In this document: one piece after another, positions 1-9,516 of the stretch
How the letters are laid out: the number at the start of each line of letters is the position of its first letter
How positions within the stretch are numbered: position 1 is the first letter of the stretch
Source of the DNA: Odiellus spinosus
Taxonomy: Eukaryota > Arthropoda > Arachnida > Opiliones > Phalangiidae
Assembly: GCA_963920705.1 (NCBI GenBank)
Contig: OY987225.1
Location: 10,636,158 to 10,700,157, forward strand
Direction of reading: 5' to 3'
DNA length: 64,000 bases
Program-made: the position numbers and the translations under genes
Notes under the pieces: generated by a model
Database searches by the model: none
The model's input: the letters and a program-made list of their open reading frames with translations, nothing else
Told to the model about the DNA's origin: nothing

Positions 1-516
1 GTTATTTTCCAAACCGGCTGACAAGACGTTAGTTTCTACTCCTACGATAAAAAAAAATCTTAAAGACTGAAAGTAGACTAATTTCCATACCGTTAATATT
101 TAAACTTGAATAGATCCTTTTATGTTTAGAATAACGAGGCCGTATGAAGAACTGTTGAGCTTTTACTGACTGTAAGAATCTCATATGTCGAGTCCGAAAA
201 CACTCACTGCTTGCATGTTTCAATTCTTCGTAGCCAGGCCGTCTCTTTCTGGTGATAAATGAAAGCCGTGTCGCTGCTCTGTTGACTTCAAATGGTGATG
301 ACATTCTGCGCTGGTTGATTTTCTCACTTAAGTCTCTATAGCTCTCTTTCGTCTGGTCTCGTCTCCTGGTCTGCTAACGAAGTTCACTCTACACGGCTTC
401 TTTTGATTATGAAAATAATCGGAAATGTTTCTTGGTTTTATAGTGGGGAAATCTGAAGCCTATTTTTTTTTCCAACATCAGATAACCATTTTTTATTCAA
501 AACTGTTTTTTTTAAA
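1..516. other. Unassigned left-edge sequence
   Basis: No gene, RNA or element end could be supported here. A 91-codon minus-strand ORF (29-304) has no recognisable motif, and T-rich runs are common. The sequence becomes recognisable only near 517, where similarity to the inverted repeat copy at 12227-13440 begins. Confidence 0.5.
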
Positions 517-1588
517 CACGGGAAACCTACTGTACTTCTGTCCAAGGGGAGTTTTCACGACTATAATTTTTCTTAAGAGGTTTAACATTTTGTATCAATC
601 CGCCTCAGCTTTAAATCTTATGTCGTTTCTATCTTGGATGCCCGTGTAAACGTACCTTTATTTAGATTCTTCAATCCACCCCAAGTTTGCAGCAAGCCTT
701 AGCTTATACTGCCCGTTATACCTTTGCTTTTGGGACTAAATGATATATGGAAAACAGCTTAGCGCGTGTTGCCAACTCAAGCTGGTATTAAACGGTCACA
801 TTTCATTAAATTTTTGGGAAATTTCTTAAATATCTTCTAAACTATTTCGAATTTTTAATTGATTTTTCAGCTTCTTTATTAATTAGATTCAGTTTAACAA
901 TATTATTATACTAAATTAAAATTTAAATGCATTATACGCTTCAATTCACTAAAAGATATCGCGGCATAAGGCCAAAATAATTAGGGCATGAAAAAGGGGT
1001 ATATATAGCTTTCGCTAACCTTTATTCACCGAGCGAGTAACCGAGAAGAGTTCGGGAAAACCCCCCCTTCTCAACGCCTAGACGTTTATCGTAACCCTAG
1101 GCATTCGGTAACTGCACCACAAAGACCCGTAGAGGGAGGAGATGACTGGAGTGGAAGGTTGATGTGGACTATATTAGTGAGGGACGCCTCGCTAATATGG
1201 CCCGCTGAGATCGGACACTAGAGGTTGGACCTTGGTGTGGGGATGGTCGGAGGTGATTATAACAGTGGGAGACGTCCCATTGCGTATAATCACCTTCAAC
1301 TGTCCAGCATCGAGATTTGACCGTAAAGTGGATGGTGAAAGGCGATAATATGCAATTGGAGACGTCCTGTTGCATATAATTGCACGACACCTGAAACTCA
1401 AATGTGGCAGCCACGCTTAAAGGAGGTAATTCCCGTTAAACGGAATTGAACGATAGCTCCACGAGCTAGGTCACGTGATTTCCGCTTACACAGGATATCC
1501 GCTTACACAGGAAGTGACACACACACACACAGACAGGACCAGTGTAAAACCTCCCCCTGAACTAAAGTTCAGTCGGGGAGGTAAAAAG
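517..1588 (+). repeat. Hairpin-ended interspersed repeat, copy A
   Basis: This ~1.07-kb sequence recurs in inverted orientation at 12227-13440. Shared landmarks in order are GGAAACCTACT near 522, a CCACCCCAAGTTTGCA stretch near 680, a C-run near 1062, GGAAGGTTGATGTG near 1154, TGGCAGCCACGCTTAAAGGA near 1403, GGATATCC near 1493, a CA-rich microsatellite, and a terminal near-perfect palindrome at 1549-1582. It encodes no recognisable protein; short ORFs on both strands are repeat-borne. The palindrome plus adjacent microsatellite suggests a non-autonomous mobile element of unknown class. No CTRR end typical of Helitrons is seen. Confidence 0.75.
1549..1582. other. 34-bp terminal palindrome (hairpin) of repeat copy A
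   Basis: The arms ACCTCCCCCTGAACT and AGTTCAGTCGGGGAGGT fold on each other with one or two mismatches. The same palindrome ends copy C (12227-12260), and a degenerate version ends copy B (4908-4940). It marks a shared terminus of the family. Confidence 0.7.
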
Positions 1589-1616
1589 TATTGAACTCCC
1601 ATTCTTGAAAAAACAG

Positions 1617-2289
1617 GTGTTCATTTATGTTAGTAATGTGCAATCCTTAAATGCTCATTTGGAAGATATTCTAGAGGACAAAGTTATATTAGGTAGTCAA
1701 TTATTATGTTTCGTCGAAACGTGGAAAAAAGAGAGATAATTTTGATGTGCCATCCTACAGGGAAGTAGGGAGTATTTTCTTACCGAGAACAGCACGAAGA
1801 ATTGCTTTTGGCTCATCGATTTATTTGAAAAATAATGTGGAAAATACAGTTAAGGACCTGGATAACAGGGTTTTACTTAGGGACAGGCCGTTTAAAAACG
1901 CTCATGTAGAACGTTGTTGGCTTAATGTTTGCATTGGAAATGAACTTGTATCTGTAGTACTGATGTACAAGTCTCCAGGAGCAAGTTTGAAAACTGTTTT
2001 TGAAGATTTTAACCCATTGTTTGATGCAAAATATGAATCTTCTATCCCGACAGTTGTTATTGGAGATTTCAATATAAATTTTTTGAAAAGTAAAACGGCT
2101 CTAATGAAGTTCTATCAACCATACGATATATCTCTTTTACCAGGTCTCGAAGAAAAATATTCTACTGACTATCACTCTCAGTTAGATTTGGCTTTTGGAA
2201 ATAAAGAATTTCGAGACCGATATGAAGCGTGTTATAGGGAAACGTATTATTCATATCACAACGGTATATGTATTTTTAAAGAAGTGTAG
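1617..2289 (+). pseudogene. Broken endonuclease/exonuclease/phosphatase-fold fragment, Helitron/PIF1-associated type
   Basis: The intact part (1747-2289, 180 codons) has YKSP at residues 74-77, the metal-binding GDFN at 106-109, LDLAF at 146-150 and a terminal YSYH at 168-171 in the place of the SDH motif. This layout matches the EEP domain that follows PIF1-type helicases in Helitron-like transposons of arthropods; a LINE endonuclease is the alternative. Upstream, 1620-1722 encodes a plausible continuation (SLNAHLEDI, then a VETW motif equivalent to LINE TETW) in another frame. The frame changes inside the A-run at about 1722-1730. No helicase, Rep or reverse transcriptase sequence is attached, so this is a decayed fragment. 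It follows the terminal hairpin of repeat copy A by about 35 bp. Confidence 0.6.
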
Positions 2290-2349
2290 TTTCAAAGAAA
2301 ACTTTGTTTTGAAGAATTCTTAATAGTGAGAAATTTGAAATGACGTTTG

Positions 2350-2566
2350 TTAGGTTTGAACATCACTAGGGCTAGTAGTTTTGGTTTGACCGCCCCTGAA
2401 GGCTGGTAATTTTGGTTTAACCGGTTTTAGGGCTGGTACTCTTGGTATGACCGCCAGCGAGGGCTGCTATTTTTCACTCGTGAGGGTTGGTAGTTTTGGT
2501 ATACCCACCAGTGACCGTGAGTAGTTTTGTTATATCCTCCCATGAGGGTTGGAAATTTTGATAAAA
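2350..2566 (+). repeat. 31-bp minisatellite, left block
   Basis: These are diverged tandem units around GAGGGTTGGTAGTTTTGGTA followed by a TAACCACC-type end. The same units resume at 3188 after the insertion at 2567-3187, so the two blocks were probably once continuous. Confidence 0.75.
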
Positions 2567-3187
2567 CAGGGCTTCCAGCCAATTTCCCCCTAAAAAAATA
2601 GGAATAATAGGATTTTTGACTTTAAATGATAGGATTTTATAGGATGCAATTTTTGAATTAATTCGCTTTCTTATTGGTAACCAATATTATACATTGGAGA
2701 TCTAGAGGTACGTTATTCCCAACTCGCTGGCAGTCGTCACGACCTTGGGTATAATGTAGTACAGTAGAGTATGTAGAATAGATTGGAACAGAGACTTTAA
2801 GGCCATTTACAACAATAAACAGAAGCAACCAACAAGATTTTTTTTCCATTGACAAATGTATTCATTTGTTTTTAGTTTTGGAATTTCATTTGTCAACAAC
2901 TTAAGACTAAAACCAAACTGGGTGAAAATATAAGAATTATTAGAAAAAAACAGGACATTAAAGGGTCATCTTCAAACTATACGATATTATAGGATAATAT
3001 AGGTATTTTAGGATATTATAGGATCTATAGGATATTATAGGATCTATAGAATATTATAGGATCTATAGAATATTATAGGATATATAGGATATTATAGGAT
3101 ATATAGGATATTATAGGATCTATAGGATAATATAGGATCTATAGGATATTATAGGAATTATGAATTATAGGATCACTGGAAGCCCTG
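2567..3187. mobile_element. hAT-like MITE inserted in the 31-bp minisatellite
   Basis: Perfect 12-bp terminal inverted repeats CAGGGCTTCCAG (2567-2578) and its complement (3176-3187) bound 621 bp of non-coding AT-rich DNA. Ends starting CAGGG are typical of hAT transposons. The flanking 8-mers TGATAAAA and TGGTATAG overlap the minisatellite and agree at only 5 of 8 positions, so a target duplication is not convincing. No transposase is present. The 19-bp AT-rich repeats at 2981-3160 lie inside. Confidence 0.5.
2981..3160. repeat. 19-bp AT-rich tandem repeat
   Basis: Units follow ATAGGATATTATAGGATCT with small substitutions, about nine in a row. They sit at the right end of the hAT-like MITE and resemble looser ATAGGAT motifs near 2606-2645 inside the same element. 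Confidence 0.8.
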
Positions 3188-3378
3188 GTATAGCCACCCA
3201 TGAGGGTTGGTAGTTTTGGTAAAACCACCAGTGAGGGTTGGTACTTTTCGTAAAACCTCCCGTGAGGGCTGGTAGTTTTGGTAAAACCTCCCGTGAGGGT
3301 TGGTAGTTTTGGTATAACCACCCATGTGGGTTGGTAGTCTTGGTAAAACGACCCGTGAGGGTTGGTAGTTTTGGTATA
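3188..3378 (+). repeat. 31-bp minisatellite, right block
   Basis: Six units of GGTAAAACCWCCCGTGAGGG plus TTGGTAGTTTT occur at a 31-bp period. Because 31 is not divisible by three, translation gives a 31-residue repeat in the minus-strand ORF 3139-3381, which is therefore not a gene. Confidence 0.85.
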
Positions 3379-3942
3379 CACTAGAACTATATCGTTAAGA
3401 ATACATCAAAAGCGACAGCGTCCAGTGTACTTCAATGGAGATCAGACCAGACCACATCAAAGGAGAGAAGTTGAAATAGAGTTAACAAGATTTGAAGTGA
3501 ACATTTCATTGGATTAGAAAAGTAAGAATTATAAAGATAGACGGTGAAGTAATTGAGTGGAAATGTTTTGAACTTTTCTTCTTTGTTTATAATATTCTTA
3601 TTTTGTTAGATTAATTTTATAAATCGGAGGATTAGGATTACTAAAGATCAGTTAAAATCCACGAAGATCATGTCAATATTGAACAAGATGAATAGAATGT
3701 CATCACTATTAGAATTCAACGGAGTAACGACACAACTGAAAAGTAAACGCCATTTCATTTATTATAAGGGAGAGATGGATCGGCACGAAAAATCAGAACA
3801 TAAAAGCCTCAAGTGTCTTCCAGATCCAATCTACAGTCTTTTCAAGCTGAAAATATTCTTTAAACGACCTCGTAGACACAAACATTAAGGAGCTATTCAA
3901 GTAGAAATACGATATGGAATTTCGTCTAATTTCAAGATAAAA
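3379..3942. other. Unassigned sequence with a small ORF
   Basis: A 72-codon plus-strand ORF (3670-3888) is lysine- and histidine-rich and ends RPRRHKH. No domain is recognised and no promoter or splice signals support it. The rest is AT-rich with nothing identifiable. Confidence 0.4.
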
Positions 3943-4041
3943 TTGTATTTTTTTATTTTAGGAATATACATAAACGTGTATTTTTTTATTTTTGGAATAT
4001 ACATAAACGTGTATTTTTTTATTTTAGGAATATACATAAAC
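3943..4041. repeat. Three 33-bp tandem copies
   Basis: Three consecutive near-identical units consist of GTGTATTTTTTTATTT followed by TAGGAATATACATAAAC. They differ by one or two bases. Confidence 0.9.
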
Positions 4042-4074
4042 GTCTTATCAACTGGTATTCATAACAGAGCCCTC

Positions 4075-4535
4075 TCGACCTTGGATTCTTCCAACGATTC
4101 GGCGATAGTCGCCTATTAGGAAATAACTTTTGAGCAGAACTTTCTACAGATTTCACTCCGTTTTAATTCCTTCTCTACCGTGCCACTCCGACTGATTCAT
4201 TCATCAGTGGATTGTAAAAGAGAGACGTGCCAAGAACCAACTGATTGCCGGGAGTAGTGACGTGCTCCTGTAATCCGGTGTCTCGGAGGTAGTCTGGTTG
4301 TTGTCCCGTCGACCTTGGATTCTTCCAAGCTATTGTCTATTGTCGAAGCGGAATAATCTACAGAATTCAGGTAGTTTTAATTCCTTCTCTACCTGCCACC
4401 CCGACTGGTTCATTCATCTTTATCAAATCAGTGGAGTCAATTGATGGACGCAAGTGGTGGCGCGCTCCTGTAATCCTGCGTTTTAGAGGCAGTTCGGCTG
4501 TTGTTCCATCAGTCCTTCCTCTCCCCACTCCCTTC
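4075..4535 (+). ncRNA. Two tandem diverged copies containing 7SL/SRP RNA Alu-domain-like sequence
   Basis: Two ~225-bp copies (about 4075-4308 and 4309-4535) each start CGACCTTGGATTCTTCCA and share TTTTAATTCCTTCTCTACC and CGACTG-TTCATTCATC. Each ends in a segment resembling the 5' Alu domain of metazoan SRP RNA: 4241-4295 has GCCGGGAGTAGTGACGTG, then CTCCTGTAATCC and CTCGGAGG; 4451-4520 has GTGGTGGCGCGCTCCTGTAA. In 7SL RNA the corresponding order is GTGGCGCG, TGCCTGTAATCC, then CTCGGGAGG. Only the first ~55 nt match and no S domain follows, so these are at most truncated pseudogenes or a 7SL-derived SINE. Confidence 0.4.
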
Positions 4536-4907
4536 TCCGCTCGTTGCGGGGCCAACTGACTGTACTCATCTCAGTTGTCACATATAACTACATAATCGCA
4601 ACCGTTGAGGTCTGAATGCGACCGCTATAACGTGTAAGATTGTAAAAACAGAACCGACTGATTCAATTGTATTTATATTGCGAAGATTTGTATTTCAAAA
4701 AAATAAATCTATATTATTATTGTGTTTCCTGACAAATAAAATAATGGTAAAATTCTATGACACCCTTTTAGATTTCCTGATCACTTAAGGTTAGTGATAA
4801 AAGTTTAACTTCAATTTGACAACGTTGACATCTATGTATAACACTGAAGTGCGAAACATGCTAGAAAGAAAGGTATCATGTTACCGCCAAACTTGACACT
4901 CCTTTTT
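4536..4907. other. Unassigned AT-rich sequence
   Basis: No ORF, RNA or repeat end is recognisable between the 7SL-like copies and the hairpin at 4908. Confidence 0.5.
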
Positions 4908-5625
4908 ACCTCCCCGAGTGAACTTGTTCACGGGTGGGTTACTATCTTCGAGTCTGTCTGAAACCTTTTCTAGTGTAACCGGATATCACGTGAACTATAG
5001 TACTTCCAGAATCCAGGCGGAATCAACGACGGATGTTCATGCAGCAGAGGATAACTTCGAACCAACATTGATCCGAAAACGCCCACCACACAATCCATTA
5101 TTCCATTCATCTTCCACTCTAGGAGGATGAAGGGGGACCTCTGGAGAAGAACAAGGTTTGCATGAACGGCTTACTGAAAAGTGCGTGACATAACTATAGA
5201 GTGCCATCTAACGGAAAAATTGAGAAACTCTTTTACTATTTTCGTCCAGGTTTTGAAACTGAATGAAAAGTTAAATTCTTCTGGTAGTGAAAATCGCTAC
5301 GACAATTATCGAAACAGCAATATCTCCGAATTTGAAATGCTATATAGCAGACTAATTTTATTACATATTATATATTTTATTATATATTTCGAACTTCTTA
5401 CGCCTATCACATGATGGCGCTAACTACTATATCCGTCGATTTTGGCTGGCCGAGGCAGCCGAAGATGAAGCACGCCACTATATAGCGGATTTTTTTACTA
5501 ACCTTGGAATCAAGCAGCTTGTGTTGGGAATACAATTTTCTGTTCCAGTGGCACGAGTATTATATTCCTAGTTCTACTCAACTCCTCCCTCTACGGATCT
5601 TGTGGGGTAGTTACCGAATCCCTAG
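4908..5625 (-). repeat. Hairpin-ended repeat, degenerate copy B
   Basis: It begins with a palindrome at 4908-4940 (ACCTCCCCGAGTGAAC with GTTCACGGGTGGGTT) like those of copies A and C. A GTCTGTCTG remnant and CCGGATATCACGTGAAC follow, matching the order in copy C (GTCTGTCTG, GCGGATATCC, TCACGTGAC). Near the other end, 5580-5625 is the reverse complement of 1090-1140 in copy A (CTCCTCCCTCTACGGATCTT, then GGTAGTTACCGAATCCCTAG). The middle is not alignable by eye. The 70-codon ORF at 4918-5130 and the 77-codon ORF at 5181-5414 lie inside and are not supported as genes. Confidence 0.55.
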
Positions 5626-6002
5626 TTAAAGGGAGAATGAAAAGCCAAAACAACATATTTTTAATCGATTAAGAATGCTAAAATAATTAGAAAAACAATA
5701 ATATAACTCACCAAAAATATTTCGTTATTTTATAATCAATTTCCAAAGTTCCGAAAATTGAAGATGCTAAGTCTTGGCTGCCCAGCTCCGCGAACTAGGT
5801 GAGCACGAACCTTTTTTTTAATATTCCCGTAAGAACTGGTCGCCAATCACGAGCGAGTACGCGTATTTTTAAAATACGCGTACTCGCTCGTTATTAGCGA
5901 CCAGTTCTTACAGGAATATAAAAAAAAATACAGCTCGTGCTCGCCTAGTTCGCGGAGCTAGGCAGCCAAGGCTTAGCATCTTCAAGTATTGGAACTTTGG
6001 AA

Positions 6003-7173
6003 TCTTATATATAAAAACCACGACGTTCGTTCGTTCGTCGTTCGTTCGTTGGTTGGTTTTTTCGCGGGGGAATTTATTCCGAGCCGTTCCGGCCCCCCAC
6101 GAGTTCGCTAATTTTATTGCTCTTGGAGAAACACGCCGTCTACGGAACAAAATTTAATCTGGGTTCGTAGTTCGTTTTAAATTAAAATTAGAATTAATTG
6201 AAAAATTAAATCTTCGATTTGGTATCGTTACAAACGTTTCAGTGTTTCGTTAATTTTCTTCCTGTTAGGCCTCCGCTCAGTTTAAATTATAAAATTTAAT
6301 CGGGGTTCGTACCGCTTTTTACTCTTTTTAAATTAAAATTAAAGTTAAAAATTCCAGTTCGATAAAGGCTTCCGTTCGTTAACACGATAATCTGTCGTTT
6401 CAGGAGGATCCCGTTGCGGGATGCCTCGCCTTAACGCCGGCGTCCCATTGGTTGATAATGATTTGTATAGTGTAGGGTCTTTTTTTTTCCCCACGGAGGA
6501 TTGTTAGACGCGGAGTAGTAGTCTTATATATTTAAACCCCGCTTAGCATTACAGGGAGCATTTAAAAATGGAGTGGTACTAAATTTTAAACGGAACCTTT
6601 TAAACTAACGGAAAAAGATGAACATCAAGATGGCCCCCTGCAAAAAGATGAGAGTTAGATGGACGCCTGAAAAAAGATGAAAAGCAAGATGGCCGCCTGA
6701 AAAAAAAGATGAAAATTAAGATGGAAGCATGAAAAAAGATGAAAAGCAAGATGGCCGCCTTAAAAAAGATGAAAAGTAAGATGGCCGCATGAAAAAAGAT
6801 GAAAAGTAAGATGGCCGCATGAAAAAAGATGAAAAGTAAGATGGCCGCATGAAAAAAAAGATGAAAAGTAAGATGGCCGCATGAAAAGCAAGATGGCCGC
6901 CGAAAAAAAGGTGGAAAGGAAGAGGACCGCCCTTAAAAAGATGAAAATAAAAATTAGAATTAAGTGAAAAATTAAATCTTCTTAAAATTAGAATTAAGTG
7001 AAAAATTAAATCTTCGATTTGGTATCGTTACATGCTGTTACTAATTATAACACTGTTCAATCCTTTTCACCTCTTTTCATATGGCAGGCGCGTGGAAACT
7101 CAGATTTTAATACAATTTCATTAGGCCCGAAGCAACTGGATGAAACCCGCCCGTAGGGCGGGCTTTCAGCTAG
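6003..7173 (+). mobile_element. Non-autonomous Helitron with precise A/T insertion
   Basis: The element starts TCTTATATATAAAAACC at 6003 and ends CTAG at 7170-7173. A GC-rich hairpin CCCGCCC-GTA-GGGCGGG (7146-7162) lies seven bases before the CTAG. It is flanked by A on the left and T on the right with no target duplication. These are the defining structural marks of Helitrons (5' TC, 3' hairpin, CTRR, insertion between A and T). Removing it joins the two parts of the foldback arm exactly as in the uninterrupted copy at 21101-21550. No Rep/helicase gene is present. It contains a CGTT-rich run (6020-6055), duplicated AAATTAGAATTAAGTGAAAA segments near 6180 and 6950-7035, and a 30-bp minisatellite. 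Confidence 0.9.
6619..6955 (+). repeat. 30-bp minisatellite inside the Helitron
   Basis: About ten units of ATGGCCGCATGAAAAAAGAT plus GAAAAGTAAG occur, with small length changes in the A-run. The GATGGCCGCC motif recurs at 30-32-bp spacing. Minisatellites inside the body are common in non-autonomous Helitrons. Confidence 0.85.
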
Positions 7174-7287
7174 TTTCATTATAAAATACCGAAATATTTT
7201 TGGTGTGTTATATTATTGTTTTTCTCATTATTTATCATTCTTAATCGATTAAAAATAGGTTGTTTCGGCCTTCCATTCTCCCTTTAA

Positions 7288-7556
7288 GCGCCCTCTTTAC
7301 GATTACGAACAGCGTTGCCAGCCCTTGAACAAGGGCTCGAAACTATCGCATTTTTGCTAAAGTTATCGCACGCGTTAAAGTGCTAGAAAAAAGTAAATTA
7401 TTTACGGATCTCTAAGCGTTTTATATGCATGGAGCAATACAAGCTGGAGCTATAAGTCTGTCTCAGCCCACAAACAAAAAAAACAAGAATTTTATCTCTC
7501 TCTCTTTCCCCGTAGGGCCCGCACTACGTCACGTGACGTCTAGTAGCGTTCAATGC
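7288..7556. other. Unassigned sequence
   Basis: No gene is recognised between the foldback element and the next MITE. The sequence includes a TCTC run near 7490 and GTCACGTGAC near 7529. Confidence 0.5.
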
Positions 7557-7822
7557 TACCATAGAGGGTAGAAAGAAGAGGAGTAGAAGGCCTGGCTTTG
7601 GCAAGGCAATTTTAGAATTCTCGCTTTTTTTGTGTTATTCCTTTGAAAATTTTGTCTCTTTACATCCGGTTCATCGCCATTGACTGGTTTTCAACCAATC
7701 AGAGTCTCTATGATGTCATAGAAAACGTCGCGCGTTTACTGGAAGTTGATATGTAAATTTTCAAGCGAGAAACCTCCAATCCAAGCCTTCTACTCCTTTT
7801 CTTTCCACCCTCTATGTTGGTA
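7557..7822. mobile_element. 262-bp MITE with TA target duplication
   Basis: Terminal inverted repeats of about 38 bp start CCATAGAGGGTAGAAAGAAG on the left (7559) and, read inward from 7820, CCAACATAGAGGGTGGAAAG on the right. They are bounded by TA at 7557-7558 and 7821-7822. Inner sequence also pairs partly (GAATTCTCGC against GCGAGAAACC). TA duplication and size fit a Tc1/mariner-derived MITE. No coding sequence is present. Confidence 0.65.
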
Positions 7823-8660
7823 CCGCTTAGATACCGCGTGAATCCTATCTTCCGGTCCTCCCATTCATCCCCCCTTTTTTTGGCGTTTCTCCCTACCCTA
7901 GGTAGTATCTTTCGTGTACGAAATTGACTAAAAAATCTTCATAAATTATTTGTTTTCCCGACTGAATAGGCTGTCACCCAGAAGTACACGCAAGAACAGG
8001 TATGATTAATTCGATAAACTTATTCTAATTCTCTGCAGATTGAGCCAGTATAATAATTTCGTTAATAAAGGCAGGTTTTTAAATATTTCATTATAGCTTA
8101 TTTTTATCTTTAACAAGGAAGATCCAGCTAATTAATAAGGTGTGAGAACTAAATAAAATTATTTTCAAAAATTTAAGGTCATTTGAAGGCAGTCTTGTCT
8201 TTAGTGACTCATTCTCTAAGCGCTATTCAAGATAGAGCCGGTAGGTAGGACTAGGACTTGTCTGAACTATAAAAGAATTAATAGACGCTAAGACGAGTGA
8301 TTGTTTTAATACAAAGCCTTAATTAAATTCGACTTTTTTTAAATTGTATAAAGACGTTCTTCTACTTTGATATAGAGGAAAATATATTTAAATTTATTTA
8401 ATTATTATTATACTAACCCAATCTGGAGAGAATTAGATGAAGACTGTGTATTTTTTCGTCGTCTTTTCTAACTTTTTTCTATCTTTTAGATTTATCTAGC
8501 CCTAATTTTATTTAAATTTTGGATTGTGGAAAAGATTAATCTAACTGCCATGTCAAGAATTATAAGGTATGGAAGCTTTAAAATTGATTTAATGCCCGAA
8601 GATTTGACCTATTTAAGGAAGAATGCAAACTTATAACAAGTGATTTTTTCTTTATCGTTT
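7823..8660. other. Unassigned AT-rich sequence
   Basis: No ORF over about 60 codons, RNA gene or repeat structure is recognised in this stretch. Confidence 0.5.
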
Positions 8661-8871
8661 AATTAGGCCTAATCGAGGGGTCGGTCATTCAACGAAATCC
8701 CGTACGCTAGCCGCGAAATCAAACTTTAGAATTTTTTTTTTTTATTATTATTACCATCACAATTACAAAATTCAGGTGATATACTACCCACCAAAATAAA
8801 CCAAAGGCTTGTGTTATGTTGAGATTAATTATTGTAATATTAGTTAATATCAAAATCAGAAATCCAGCATG

Positions 8872-9034
8872 AAATCAAAAGAAATTTCGCTGATTTTGAA
8901 ATCAGAAACGAAATCGCGATATCAGAAACGAAATCGCGAAATCAGAAACGAAATCGCGAAATCCGAAACGAAATCACGAAATCAAAAACAAAATCACAAA
9001 ATCAGTAGAAAATTTCACGAAATCAATTTCAAAT
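8872..9034 (+). repeat. 20-bp GAAATC minisatellite
   Basis: Units follow GAAATCAGAAACGAAATCGC, about seven copies decaying toward the right. The 97-codon ORF 8869-9162 is this repeat translated and is not supported as a gene. Confidence 0.85.
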
Positions 9035-9211
9035 TACAAAAATTAATGTTCTTCGATATGAAGCGGGCGGGGTTAAAACGGGAACCCGTGTTAAAACCAA
9101 GTTTACGCTGCTTAGAAAGGCCTGGGCATCGCTTCGACTATCCAATGTTTATACACACTTAAGGTGATATGAATACCTCTCACTTTTTTCCTTTGTAAAA
9201 CAGTAGGGTAA

Positions 9212-9516
9212 GCTGTATCAAGAAGGATCAGACAAGGAGAGGAAAAGTGGGAACGGCGCGGTTCCTACTGCGTCAGCCTAAACTCCCACTCTGGGAGAAC
9301 GGGGGTAGAGATGTTTCGTGGTAAATTGTTGTCACGTGAGTAAAATGGATCCTTTATGAGACGCGTAATTGCCGACGACGCTAGCGACCACGTGACAACA
9401 GTTTACCTCGAGAATTTCCTATCCCCCTTTCCACCCGAGTGGGAGGTTGGCTCTTCTCTCTCTAAATTAACGCAGCCCTACTTTTCCTCTCCTTGTCTGA
9501 TCCTTCTTGGCTGTAT
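9212..9516. mobile_element. 291-bp MITE with perfect 30-bp inverted repeats and 7-bp target duplication
   Basis: The element spans 9219-9509. Its first 30 bases, starting CAAGAAGGATCAGACAAGGA, are perfectly repeated in inverse at 9480-9509. GCTGTAT flanks it directly on both sides (9212-9218 and 9510-9516). Inner sequence pairs further (GTAAATTGTTGTCACGTG against CACGTGACAACAGTTTAC). It has no ORF. The CA...TG ends and the 7- or 8-bp duplication suggest a P-, hAT- or similar superfamily, unresolved here. Confidence 0.85.

Larger units (their letters stand above)
5626..7287. mobile_element. TTAA-flanked palindromic foldback element, copy 1, split by a Helitron
   Basis: TTAA at 5626-5629 and 7284-7287 bounds terminal repeats AGGGAGAATG and CATTCTCCCT. 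Without the Helitron the element is about 483 bp and almost entirely self-complementary, folding around the centre near 5868 (ACGCGTATTTTTAAAATACG). The left arm 5630-5866 mirrors 5871-6002 plus 7174-7283. It has no coding capacity. A TTAA target is used by piggyBac and some Sola elements; the family is not resolved. A second copy at 21101-21550 also starts at TTAA. Confidence 0.8.

Noticed and set aside
29-304. 91-codon minus-strand ORF
   Set aside because: No recognisable domain, no context and length within chance expectation.
425-649. 74-codon ORF whose sequence recurs in the ORF at 13290-13604
   Set aside because: The similarity comes from the two copies of the hairpin-ended repeat, not from protein conservation; both ORFs end arbitrarily.
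7501-7545. Regulatory site around GTCACGTGAC
   Set aside because: A single E-box-like palindrome without a gene nearby is not supportable.
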